37,740 bases of DNA. It comes from Candidatus Paceibacterota bacterium (GTDB lineage Bacteria > Verrucomicrobiota > Verrucomicrobiia > Limisphaerales > UBA8199). The notes under the pieces are model-generated. The model saw only the letters and a program-made list of their open reading frames with translations. It ran no database searches and was not told the DNA's origin. Positions 27,215 to 34,435 of the stretch are shown piece after piece. Both the position numbers and the translations under genes were made by a program. Every line of letters starts with the position of its first letter. Position 1 is the stretch's first letter. The stretch spans positions 1-37,740 of the forward strand of contig DAOTCE010000043.1 in the NCBI GenBank assembly GCA_035452965.1, written 5' to 3'.

Positions 27215-28318
27215 TCAGTTGTTCGGTTGTTGCGGCAGCAGGTTAGAGGGTAACGTCTCCAGCCGCTTGACCGACTCGCGGATGACCAGGGTGGTGGGGA
27301 GCAGGATGCCCCCCTTGCTTTGGCGTTGTGGAGACTGGATCTGGTCAAACAGCAGCTTGACGGCCACCTCGCCCATTTCCGAGTTAGCCTGCGCCACCGT
27401 GGTCAAAGGAGTGGCGAGATAAGACGAGTAGGGCGTGTCATCGAAGGAGATAATGGAGACGTCGTCGGGGATGCGACGCTTTTCCTCGGCAAGTGCGCGG
27501 ATCGCGCCCAGCGCGTTCAGGTTGCTGAGGGCCAAAAGCGCGCGCACGCCCGGCTCGGTGCGCAGCAACAGCTTGGTTTCAATATAGCCGCTCTGCTCGG
27601 TAAAGCTGTCTCCCACGATCAGGCTCTCCTCGATCGGGAGGTGGTGCTGCGTCAGCGCTTCCCTGTAACCTCGAACGCGGGATTCGTTGGGAGACGTGCC
27701 GCGCAAGCCCTGCAAGCACGCGATGCGACGGTAGCCGCTGGCAATCAACAACTCGGTTGCCTGCTTCGCGCCGGAAACGTTGTCAGAGCTCACATACGGC
27801 AAGGGCAGGTCCGGGAAAAAGCGATCCACCAGGACGATGGGTAGCCGGCCGCCGACATATGAGCCCAGGTGTTCAGCAGACTGCCCGGTGGGGCAGAGCA
27901 CCACCCCTTCGACGCTCCGGCTCTGCAGCAGTACCAGTTCCTGCACCTCCAGCTCCGTGTCGTCCTGGCTGTCGCACAGAATGACCGAGTAGCCGTGCTT
28001 GCGGGTTCCGACAATGACCTGGTGGGCGATGCCCGCAAAGAACGGGTTGGAGATGTCCGGGATCACCAGCCCGATCGTGAGGGTCTTTTTAAGGCGCAGA
28101 CTCCGGGCCAGTTGATTCGGAACGAAGCTGGATTCTTTGGCCAACTTGCGGACGGTGGTTTCGGTCTGCTTGCTGATGCGGTAGCGACTTGCCTGGCCAC
28201 TCAAAACGCGGGAGATGGTGGTTACCGAGAGACCGGACAGATCGGCGATCCGCTGAAGCGTAGGCTGAATTCGGCCAGGCACAACCGGGGGCTGCGGGCT
28301 GGTCTTTTCGTGCATCAT
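27215..28318 (-). CDS. LacI-family transcriptional regulator
   Basis: A 367-residue LacI/GalR regulator from the ATG at 28318; a TTG at 28327 is also in frame. The N-terminal helix-turn-helix is PTLQRIADLSGLSVTTISRV followed by LSGQASRYRISKQTETTVRKLA with the hinge at FVPNQLARSL. A periplasmic-binding-like effector domain follows (TIGLVIPDISNPFFAGIAHQV, VLVDRFF, ISFDDTPYSSYLATPLTTVAQ). The effector is probably a sugar. Upstream is a predicted promoter with an operator that has the AANCGNTT core typical of LacI proteins (28389-28403), which suggests autoregulation. The sugar transporter gene follows 19 bases downstream. Standard length and all usual parts are present. Confidence 0.93.
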   Translation of the reverse strand: MMHEKTSPQPPVVPGRIQPTLQRIADLSGLSVTTISRVLSGQASRYRISKQTETTVRKLAKESSFVPNQLARSLRLKKTLTIGLVIPDISNPFFAGIAHQVIVGTRKHGYSVILCDSQDDTELEVQELVLLQSRSVEGVVLCPTGQSAEHLGSYVGGRLPIVLVDRFFPDLPLPYVSSDNVSGAKQATELLIASGYRRIACLQGLRGTSPNESRVRGYREALTQHHLPIEESLIVGDSFTEQSGYIETKLLLRTEPGVRALLALSNLNALGAIRALAEEKRRIPDDVSIISFDDTPYSSYLATPLTTVAQANSEMGEVAVKLLFDQIQSPQRQSKGGILLPTTLVIRESVKRLETLPSNLLPQQPNN

Positions 28319-28388
28319 TTGGCGCAAAACTGTCTTCTTGTCACCCGAGTGTGGTAGCGAACATGATTACTCCTCTGCCTGTGCGCAA

Positions 28389-28433
28389 CACAATCGTTTG
28401 CGCCATGATGCAGTTTCTCAAAGGCATAGTCAA
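28389..28433 (-). promoter_or_regulatory. Predicted promoter and LacI operator before the lacI-transporter operon
   Basis: On the minus strand, TTGACT (28433-28428) and CATCAT (28410-28405) are separated by 17 bases. Two bases further on begins GCRCAAACGATTGYG-type sequence (28403-28389), whose core CAAACGATTG is a near-palindrome around a central CG as in LacI operators (plus-strand CAATCGTTTG, 28391-28400). The site covers the expected transcription start, so bound repressor would block initiation. The lacI ATG is at 28318. The same layout occurs at 29417-29461. Confidence 0.6.
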
Positions 28434-28500
28434 CATATTCACTGGCCGTTGGCCGCCCACTCAGCAGCCCACTGATTCCGCCTTGCGACTCCCAATCGAG

Positions 28501-29376
28501 TCACCAATACCCGATGTAATCGTTCTGCACCGGACTCGGGTTCCAAAAGGTCCAATGCGGGCGCATGAAGGATTGCCTGCGCCACTGAACCGACCCGTCC
28601 AGGGCGCCAACGTGCCCACCCTCGGACCGGAGGGAAGTTGGCGGAGGACTCCCGGCCAAATGGCGAAGCCCCCCGGGAGTGTGGGGCGTGACTGTGACAT
28701 TCGCCTGGTTGTCGAAACTGTCAATGCCGGTGCTGACAATATCTGCCAGCAGGACGGTATAGGGGGTGGCGGGGTCGGTTGTCTTCTTCGGAGAATCCCA
28801 AGGCCAGGGAATCGGACCGTAGTTTCCATTCCGAGGTCGCGTATCAATATGGGTGGGCACGCTCCACAGGCAAAAGTACCCAACACGCACCCGGTCTGGC
28901 TTGAACCAAAACCACGAACCGATGGGGAGCAGATTGGGACACGACAGACAGTTTGTGCTCATACGAGCGGAGGTGACAAAGTAATCGTAGGAATTGGTCG
29001 GCAACCAGACGGCGTGAGTGGACTGGACCCCCGCAGCGGGGTTCCACACAGCGCTGGGGAACCGGTCGGAATTGTCCCCCGCGTACATGATCACCGATAA
29101 CGAAATCTGCCGCATATTGGACTTGCAGGCCGCCCGGTGCGCCTTTTCTTTGGCTCGGGCCAAGGTTGGAAGAAGCAAGGCAGCCAGAATAGCGATGATC
29201 GCTATCACCACCAGCAATTCAATGAGAGTGAACCCGCGCATGCCAGCTATGCGTCTGGAACGCCCGGTTTGAGGGTTGTCTGACCCTGGCTCGCTGGACA
29301 CGACGATCTTCCGCAGCGGAGAGGAGCCGTGACGGTCAGCGCAAACCATTGTCCTAATGGGCCGGATGATCTGCAT
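28501..29376 (-). CDS. Prepilin-like protein with N-terminal cleavage/methylation motif
   Basis: A 291-residue protein with a type IV pilin/pseudopilin head: the GFTLIELLVVIAIIAILAAL signature, in which processing would occur after the Gly and the Glu at +5 is kept, followed by LPTLARAKEKAHRAACKSNMRQI, typical of the abundant one-gene pseudopilins of Verrucomicrobiota and Planctomycetota. The C-terminal half has an H-X-DG-like end (GGHVGALDGSVQW). The ATG at 29376 gives a long leader; the ATG at 29241, just before RGFTLIE, is an alternative. A LacI-type operator and promoter lie 40-85 bases upstream of 29376, so expression is probably tied to the regulator next door. Such proteins are usually attached to a secretion or pilus machine encoded elsewhere; their role is not established. 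Confidence 0.85.
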   Translation of the reverse strand: MQIIRPIRTMVCADRHGSSPLRKIVVSSEPGSDNPQTGRSRRIAGMRGFTLIELLVVIAIIAILAALLLPTLARAKEKAHRAACKSNMRQISLSVIMYAGDNSDRFPSAVWNPAAGVQSTHAVWLPTNSYDYFVTSARMSTNCLSCPNLLPIGSWFWFKPDRVRVGYFCLWSVPTHIDTRPRNGNYGPIPWPWDSPKKTTDPATPYTVLLADIVSTGIDSFDNQANVTVTPHTPGGLRHLAGSPPPTSLRSEGGHVGALDGSVQWRRQSFMRPHWTFWNPSPVQNDYIGYW

Positions 29377-29416
29377 ACTCGTTAACTTACCTATGTTTCT
29401 ACACCGAACGGCTTAA

Positions 29417-29461
29417 CGCAATCGTTTGTGCTAATATCCCATCTTCCTGCGCCAGCGTCAA
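29417..29461 (-). promoter_or_regulatory. Predicted promoter and LacI operator before the prepilin-like gene
   Basis: On the minus strand, TTGACG (29461-29456) and GATATT (29438-29433) are separated by 17 bases. Two bases after the -10, GCACAAACGATTGCG (29431-29417) matches the site at 28389-28403 in 13 of 15 bases, and the two differing positions are symmetric (R/Y pair). Spacing from -10 to operator is identical in both places, which argues against chance. Confidence 0.6.
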
Positions 29462-29551
29462 CGCTAAAGTGCAACAAACTGACAGAGTATCCGTTCCCCA
29501 GCCAGGATGAGTGGCACTGGTGATTGTCGGGCGAAGCTGAGGCCGGGGCAA

Positions 29552-31906
29552 TCATTGCATCGGAGCGTAGGCTTGCAGTTCACCGCAGGAGGAGAACGCC
29601 TGCCTGGGATTATCACCGGAAGCTGGTTTGCCGACCACGCGGAGACCGAAGACATGGATCGGCTTGGCCAGCTGGCAGGTGAATCGTTCGCCTCCCTTAA
29701 GGCCGGCGGGATTCTCGGCGGTTGTCGCCGGGTAGCCAGCGATTTCACACAGGCGCATCCACGGACCCTTGGCAGTGGACTGGTATTCCAAACGCGGTTT
29801 GCCGGCAGCGGCGTCGAACCAGCCGCCATCGTGGAAGGTCTTGCCGTGGGCAAACATCACCCGGTTGACCAGAACCGGCTCCTCGAGTTCCACCCCAAAC
29901 CAGTCCAGCGGGGCGCGTTTGCCGCTGAAGGTGGCGGCGATGGTCTCGCAGTTGTCGTCAATAATTGAGCCGGCGTTGGGTTTGCGAGAGCGGACTTCGA
30001 TGCCGTCCATGAGCAGGTTTCTGTCCGGACGTGGCGGCTTGTACGGAAGCCATATCCTGTAGGCGCTGCCGTTGGCGCCGGCATCAGCAAATGGAACCAG
30101 GCTGAGGCTCAGCGGTGTGCCTGCTTTCAACGCGCCGGCTGGTTTGCACGTCACGCCGTTGATGCTAAAGACCTCCGCTCCCGGCCACGATTTGAGCGGC
30201 TTCGGGGCCGGCCTGGGTGTGAAATGCAGCGCCGCGAGCGTCGGGCCGGACACACCGACGGCGCTCAGCGGGCAGTCCTTGGTTTTCAGCAGCGCTTCAT
30301 CGGCGGCCAGCACCAGCGGGCCGTAGAGGACCGCCAGGCGGCTCTCGTTCTTGTGGTCGCCCACGACCAGCCGCGGCTCGAGCGTGAGCACCAGCTCGAC
30401 CTCATCGCCCTGCTTCCATTCGCGGCGCACAGCGGCGTAACCGTCAGGGCTAGGCTCCGCGTTAACCTGCCGGCCATTGACCCGCAACCCGGGGCTCTGG
30501 CACCACGCGGGCACGCGCAGCTTGAGGGTGAAGAAATGCTGCGTTTCAGGCGCAAGGCTGATGCGGATTCCGCCGTCGCTGGGATACCTGGTTCTCGTGC
30601 GAACGGCCACGGGCGTGCCGTCAAGGAGTCGGAGCTGGGCGGCGCCTTCGTCATACAGGTTGATCACGATGCCCTCGGCATCCGTGCTGAGGGCGAAGGT
30701 CGGGATGAGCGCGACGCCGCGCGGCCCGCTGGACAGGCAGCAATGACCTTCGAGGGTGCTGCTATAGGGCTTCTTGCCCTGCATTTGCACATAGTAGCCC
30801 CAAGCCGACCCGTCCGGGCATTGGGCGCCGAACAACTGGTTGAGCACCACCTTCTCCAGTTGCTCGGCAAAGCGAGCCTCGCCGGTGAGCCGCAGCAACT
30901 GGGCGTTGAACTGCAGCCAGGTGGTCGTGACGCAGGTCTCGCCCACGTTGTTGACGTTGGGCAGGTCGAAGTCGTCGTGGAAGAACTCGCGGTAGCTGGC
31001 GGCGCCGGTCAGGTAGAGGCGGTGCTGGACGATGTCCTGCCAGGCGTTGAGGCAGGCGTCCAGGAACTGGCGGTCGCCCACCGTGCGGTAGTATTCGAGG
31101 GCGCCGTTGAGACAGGAGAGCATCTCGTAGGCCTTGCCGTTGCCAACCTTGTCCACGCGTTTGGCGCCCAGGAGCGTCGAGACGATCTTCGGGCCGTTGG
31201 GCCGTTCCCAGGCGCGAAGGATGTACTTGCAGAAGTCGAGGTAGCGGGTCTCGCCGGTGAGCCGGTAGAGCAGGACCATCGGCTCGAGCACGCTGGTGGG
31301 CGCCATGCCCATGTGCTGGCCGGCAGGGATGATGTCCCGCTGGCCGGGCTGGTCGCCAAAGGTGGCGCAAAGCAGGTCGGCCATGCGCCGGCAGGCGGGC
31401 AGCGGCCCCATGTTGCCGGTGTAGCGCATGTAAGTGATGAGGCCGATGAGGTTATACTTGTGCGCCCAAACGTCCCAGAGGGTCCAGCGCTCGCTCTCGA
31501 CGTACGTGCCGAGGTAGCCATCATCAAGCTGGCACTTGACCAGTTCGGCTGCGGTGTAGTCGAGCTTCTCCCGCAGGGCCGAATCGCCGTTGTTGACCCA
31601 GGCCAGTGTGGCGGCATGAAGCCACTTGCCAATGTGCTCGCCGTCCCAGATCTGGCGGCCGGGCCGCTTCCGGTAGCCTTCCAGAAGGCGATCGGGGTCC
31701 ATCTTCACCATGCGGTTATCTGCGTTGGCGGCGACACGCCTGCCGATCCAGCCGCGCAACTGCACACAGTCGGGGGTCTGAAAGTCCTGCCGGTCCGCAA
31801 TGACGGGCTGGACCTTCTCGGGGACGAGAGTAATGGCGCTGGCTCCCACAGCCAGCGGCGCGGCCACGGCCAGCGCCAGGGCCAGGGTCAGATGGTGAAC
31901 GATCAT
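29552..31906 (-). CDS. GH127-type beta-L-arabinofuranosidase (secreted)
   Basis: A 784-residue enzyme of glycoside hydrolase family 127 (formerly DUF1680), whose best-known member HypBA1 removes beta-1,2-linked L-arabinofuranose. A signal peptide spans about residues 1-23. An (alpha/alpha)6 barrel follows, with DGEHIGKWLHAATLAWVNN near 88 and QLDDGYLGTY near 126. Zinc-site residues fit HypBA1: Glu323 and Cys325 in VGETC, and Cys389-Cys390 in EGHCC, one of which would be the catalytic cysteine. Glu307 lies 16 residues before Glu323, the spacing of the HypBA1 acid/base. Beta-sandwich domains and a C-terminal discoidin-like domain (about 640-780) end the chain. It is 16 bases after the GH114-type gene, so likely one operon. 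Other sugar specificities occur in the DUF1680 superfamily, so the exact substrate is open. Confidence 0.88.
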   Translation of the reverse strand: MIVHHLTLALALAVAAPLAVGASAITLVPEKVQPVIADRQDFQTPDCVQLRGWIGRRVAANADNRMVKMDPDRLLEGYRKRPGRQIWDGEHIGKWLHAATLAWVNNGDSALREKLDYTAAELVKCQLDDGYLGTYVESERWTLWDVWAHKYNLIGLITYMRYTGNMGPLPACRRMADLLCATFGDQPGQRDIIPAGQHMGMAPTSVLEPMVLLYRLTGETRYLDFCKYILRAWERPNGPKIVSTLLGAKRVDKVGNGKAYEMLSCLNGALEYYRTVGDRQFLDACLNAWQDIVQHRLYLTGAASYREFFHDDFDLPNVNNVGETCVTTTWLQFNAQLLRLTGEARFAEQLEKVVLNQLFGAQCPDGSAWGYYVQMQGKKPYSSTLEGHCCLSSGPRGVALIPTFALSTDAEGIVINLYDEGAAQLRLLDGTPVAVRTRTRYPSDGGIRISLAPETQHFFTLKLRVPAWCQSPGLRVNGRQVNAEPSPDGYAAVRREWKQGDEVELVLTLEPRLVVGDHKNESRLAVLYGPLVLAADEALLKTKDCPLSAVGVSGPTLAALHFTPRPAPKPLKSWPGAEVFSINGVTCKPAGALKAGTPLSLSLVPFADAGANGSAYRIWLPYKPPRPDRNLLMDGIEVRSRKPNAGSIIDDNCETIAATFSGKRAPLDWFGVELEEPVLVNRVMFAHGKTFHDGGWFDAAAGKPRLEYQSTAKGPWMRLCEIAGYPATTAENPAGLKGGERFTCQLAKPIHVFGLRVVGKPASGDNPRQAFSSCGELQAYAPMQ

Positions 31907-31921
31907 ATGCTTCTATTTCTT

Positions 31922-32851
31922 CTACTTCGGCTTTGGTTCCTGTGCGCCTGAGCGGCCCGGCTTGGTCTCCCCCTCCCTTAATACCACGTCGAGCGATACC
32001 ACGCTGACGTACGGAACAAATCCCAGGGCCCTTTGCCGCGCGTAAGCGTCGGCAATGCAAGCGGGAGTCCGGGCATAGTCCACCCCGAGCACCAGCTTCC
32101 CGGCACGCTTGATCGCCAGGGCGTTCTGTCGGTTTTCCTCGCACCACCGCATCCGGGCCGGCTTGTCGTGGGCGAGGTAGAACACGTCTTCGATCCCAAG
32201 GCCGTCCACGGCCTGAATGTACTCTTCGTTAGGCTTGGGCTCCCAATAGGCCCAGGTGTAAAGCTCGGGCGAGTTCTGGGGCACGATCTTGAACTGGGGA
32301 TTGGCCGCCTTGGCATACCTGGAGATGCGGCTGATCAGCCCGACCATCCGGTGCGCCAGCTCCTCTCGCTTCATCTCTTTGGCCGGCACGGCTTCGTAGG
32401 CGGTCACCATGTCCAGGTAGGCGCCGTCGAAGCCGGCCTTGAGGGCCTGATCCACTCGTCCCTTGACCACCGGCCACCAGCGCTCGTCCCAGAACTTCAC
32501 GAGCCGTTCCTTGGGCCAGCCTTTGACGACACCCACCTTGAGGTCCTCCGGAACGTCTGGCCATTCCGGGCGGTAGTTCTCGATGGCGCCGATCTCGAAG
32601 TAGGCCAGCACGAACATCCCCTGCTGCTGCGCCGCCCTGATCTCCTCACGCGTGAAGAAGCCGCTCTTGCCATCCCGCGCCAGGTCAATGACCGCCAGGT
32701 CGAAGCCGGCGCCGGCGATCTCGTCCAGCTTGCCGTCCTTGTACTTGGCCAACTGATAAACCCAGCTTTTCACATTGGCCCAATCACGACTGCCCGAGGC
32801 GGGCAGGATGGCCAGCAACAAACAGCCAAGCACGCTGAGGTTTCTCTTCAT
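31922..32851 (-). CDS. GH114-type (endo-alpha-1,4-polygalactosaminidase family) secreted protein
   Basis: A 309-residue TM1410/GH114-like protein. A signal peptide ends near residue 20 (LLLAILPASG). The barrel shows WVYQLAKY at the start, AGFDLAVIDLARDG near residues 48-61, GMFVLAYFEIGAIENYRPEW near 78-97, GFDGAYLDMVTAYE near 141-154, and FKIVPQNSPEL near 188-198. The family includes enzymes that cut alpha-1,4-linked galactosamine polymers, but many members are of unknown specificity. The start lies three bases after the sulfatase stop, and the GH127-type gene begins 16 bases downstream, so it lies in a tight operon. The C-terminal tail is Pro/Lys/Gly-rich and probably unstructured. Confidence 0.85.
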   Translation of the reverse strand: MKRNLSVLGCLLLAILPASGSRDWANVKSWVYQLAKYKDGKLDEIAGAGFDLAVIDLARDGKSGFFTREEIRAAQQQGMFVLAYFEIGAIENYRPEWPDVPEDLKVGVVKGWPKERLVKFWDERWWPVVKGRVDQALKAGFDGAYLDMVTAYEAVPAKEMKREELAHRMVGLISRISRYAKAANPQFKIVPQNSPELYTWAYWEPKPNEEYIQAVDGLGIEDVFYLAHDKPARMRWCEENRQNALAIKRAGKLVLGVDYARTPACIADAYARQRALGFVPYVSVVSLDVVLREGETKPGRSGAQEPKPK

Positions 32852-32854
32852 GGG

Positions 32855-34387
32855 TCAGGTCTTCTTCTGCCGCTTGGGCGGGACCTCAGGCTGCGACGGG
32901 TCGTAGGCGGGGTTGGGCGCCGGCATCTGCGCGCCGACTTCCTTGCGCCAGGCGTGCAAACGCGCGCGCAGCTCCCGAACTTTGTCCGGCATGCTGGCCG
33001 CGAGATTGGTCTGCTCGCCGATGTCGTCCCGCAAGTTGTAGAGTTCGACGCGCATGCCGCTGAAGAACTCGATCAGCTTGAAGTCGCCTTTGCGGATCGC
33101 GCCGTAAGGGGTCGTGCCGCCGAGCTGATAGTGCTGGTAATGGGGGTAATGCCAGAAAAGCTCATCGCGTTTCAAGCCGCCGGTCTGACGCAGGAGCGGG
33201 ACGAGGCTCACGCTGTCCAGCGCCGTATCCGCACGTTCCTTGGCGCCCACCGCTTCCAGGATGGTGCGATACAGGTCCGTGCCGATGACGGGCGTGCCGC
33301 ATATGCTGCCCGGTTTGGTGACGCCGGGCCAATACACGATGAGCGGCGTGCGCGTGCCGCCCTCATAACAACTGCCTTTGCCGGCGCGCAGCGGCAGATT
33401 GGATGTGGTGCCCTGCGTGATGCGCCCGCCATTGTCCGAAGCGAACACGAAGACCGTGCGATCGGCAAGGCCAAGTTCCTCGACTTTGTTGCGCACGCGG
33501 CCGACGGCGTCGTCCAGGCTTGCCACCATCGCGGCATAGACTTCGTTCGTCTGAAATTGCCCGGGCCGTTTTTGGCCCCGGAACTTCCGGATGAGGTCTG
33601 GCTTGCCCTGGATCGGCGTGTGAACGGCGAAGTGCGGCAGATACAGGAAGAACGGTTTATCGTTGTTCGCGTCGAGCCAGCGCACGGCTTCCTCGCCGAG
33701 CCGGTCGGTCACGTATTCTCCTTCCGGGCCTTCGGTCAGGGTGGGAATCTTGTACGGCGCGAAGTAGCTCGGCGGCCCCGGTTTGTCCGAGCCGGCAATG
33801 TTGCGGTCGAACCCGTGCCGCTCGGGATAATAGTCTTCCCCGCCCAGGTGCCATTTGCCGATGCTGGCCGTGGCGTAACCGGCCTGGCGCAGCGCGTTGG
33901 CGAGGGTCAACTCCTCCAGCGGCAGATGCTTGGTCCAATCCGGCACCAGCAGCTTCGGGTTCGGCGGCGGCAGGCCCGGAATCCAATCCGTGATATGGAG
34001 GCGGCCCGGGTACTTGCCGGTCAGGATGGCAGCGCGGGAGGGGGAACAGACCGTGCAAGCGGAGTAGGCCTGAGTGAACCGGACGCCGTCGCGCGCCAGC
34101 CGGTCAATGTGCGGGCTTTTGTAGTAGGTGCTGCCGTAGCAGCCAAGGTCCGTCCACCCCAGATCATCGGCGAGGATGAGCACAACGTTCGGCTTGACCA
34201 CGGCCGCAGCCGGCAATTGCCCCGCTGAAACCGGGGGACGCAGCGGCGTCTCGGCAGAGCGCCGCAAACTGCTTCCATCCCAGCCAGCGGCGCTCTGCCG
34301 AGAAGCCGCTACGAGTGAGGGGTTCATGGACAGGGCGACCGCTGCCGCCAGAACGCTCAGCCAACTCATCGGATCATAGCGCTTCAT
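32855..34387 (-). CDS. Secreted sulfatase (formylglycine type)
   Basis: A 510-residue type I sulfatase, which removes sulfate esters from glycans or other substrates. The ATG at 34387 (MKRYDPMSWLSVL) is preferred over a GTG at 34423. After the signal peptide come the metal-binding ADDLGWTDLGCYG, then CSPSRAAILTGKYPGR with Cys114 as the residue to be converted to formylglycine, KWHLGGEDYYPERHGFD, PFFLYLPHFAVHTPIQ, DNGG and GTRTPLIVYWPG, all in standard order. Conversion needs a formylglycine-generating enzyme, not encoded here. Between the signal peptide and the catalytic domain sits an unusual stretch (SRQSAAGWDGSSLRRSAETP and after) encoded by a palindromic repeat at 34242-34310. It is flanked by a clan GH-A hydrolase and a GH114-type gene on the same strand, with a three-base gap to the latter. 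Confidence 0.95.
   Translation of the reverse strand: MKRYDPMSWLSVLAAAVALSMNPSLVAASRQSAAGWDGSSLRRSAETPLRPPVSAGQLPAAAVVKPNVVLILADDLGWTDLGCYGSTYYKSPHIDRLARDGVRFTQAYSACTVCSPSRAAILTGKYPGRLHITDWIPGLPPPNPKLLVPDWTKHLPLEELTLANALRQAGYATASIGKWHLGGEDYYPERHGFDRNIAGSDKPGPPSYFAPYKIPTLTEGPEGEYVTDRLGEEAVRWLDANNDKPFFLYLPHFAVHTPIQGKPDLIRKFRGQKRPGQFQTNEVYAAMVASLDDAVGRVRNKVEELGLADRTVFVFASDNGGRITQGTTSNLPLRAGKGSCYEGGTRTPLIVYWPGVTKPGSICGTPVIGTDLYRTILEAVGAKERADTALDSVSLVPLLRQTGGLKRDELFWHYPHYQHYQLGGTTPYGAIRKGDFKLIEFFSGMRVELYNLRDDIGEQTNLAASMPDKVRELRARLHAWRKEVGAQMPAPNPAYDPSQPEVPPKRQKKT
34242..34310. repeat. In-frame 69-base palindromic repeat inside the sulfatase gene
   Basis: Bases 34242-34265 and 34287-34310 are 24-base inverted arms that match at 23 of 24 positions, with a 21-base loop between. 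The unit is 23 codons long, so it keeps the sulfatase frame, and it lies between signal peptide and catalytic domain where an insertion would do little harm. The arms contain the core CTCGGCAGAGCGCCGC. I saw no other copy in this window. Confidence 0.85.
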
Positions 34388-34435
34388 GGATTGATAACGA
34401 CCGGCCGTCTCACGGCGCGACACTTAACGCCATTG

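Noticed and set aside
30224..31951. Plus-strand open frame of 575 codons
   Set aside because: Antisense to the GH127-type enzyme, whose zinc-site residues are intact; Val/Ala/Gly-rich shadow.
32033..34228. Plus-strand open frame of 731 codons
   Set aside because: Antisense to the GH114-type gene and the sulfatase, both with clear motifs; no recognisable domain of its own.
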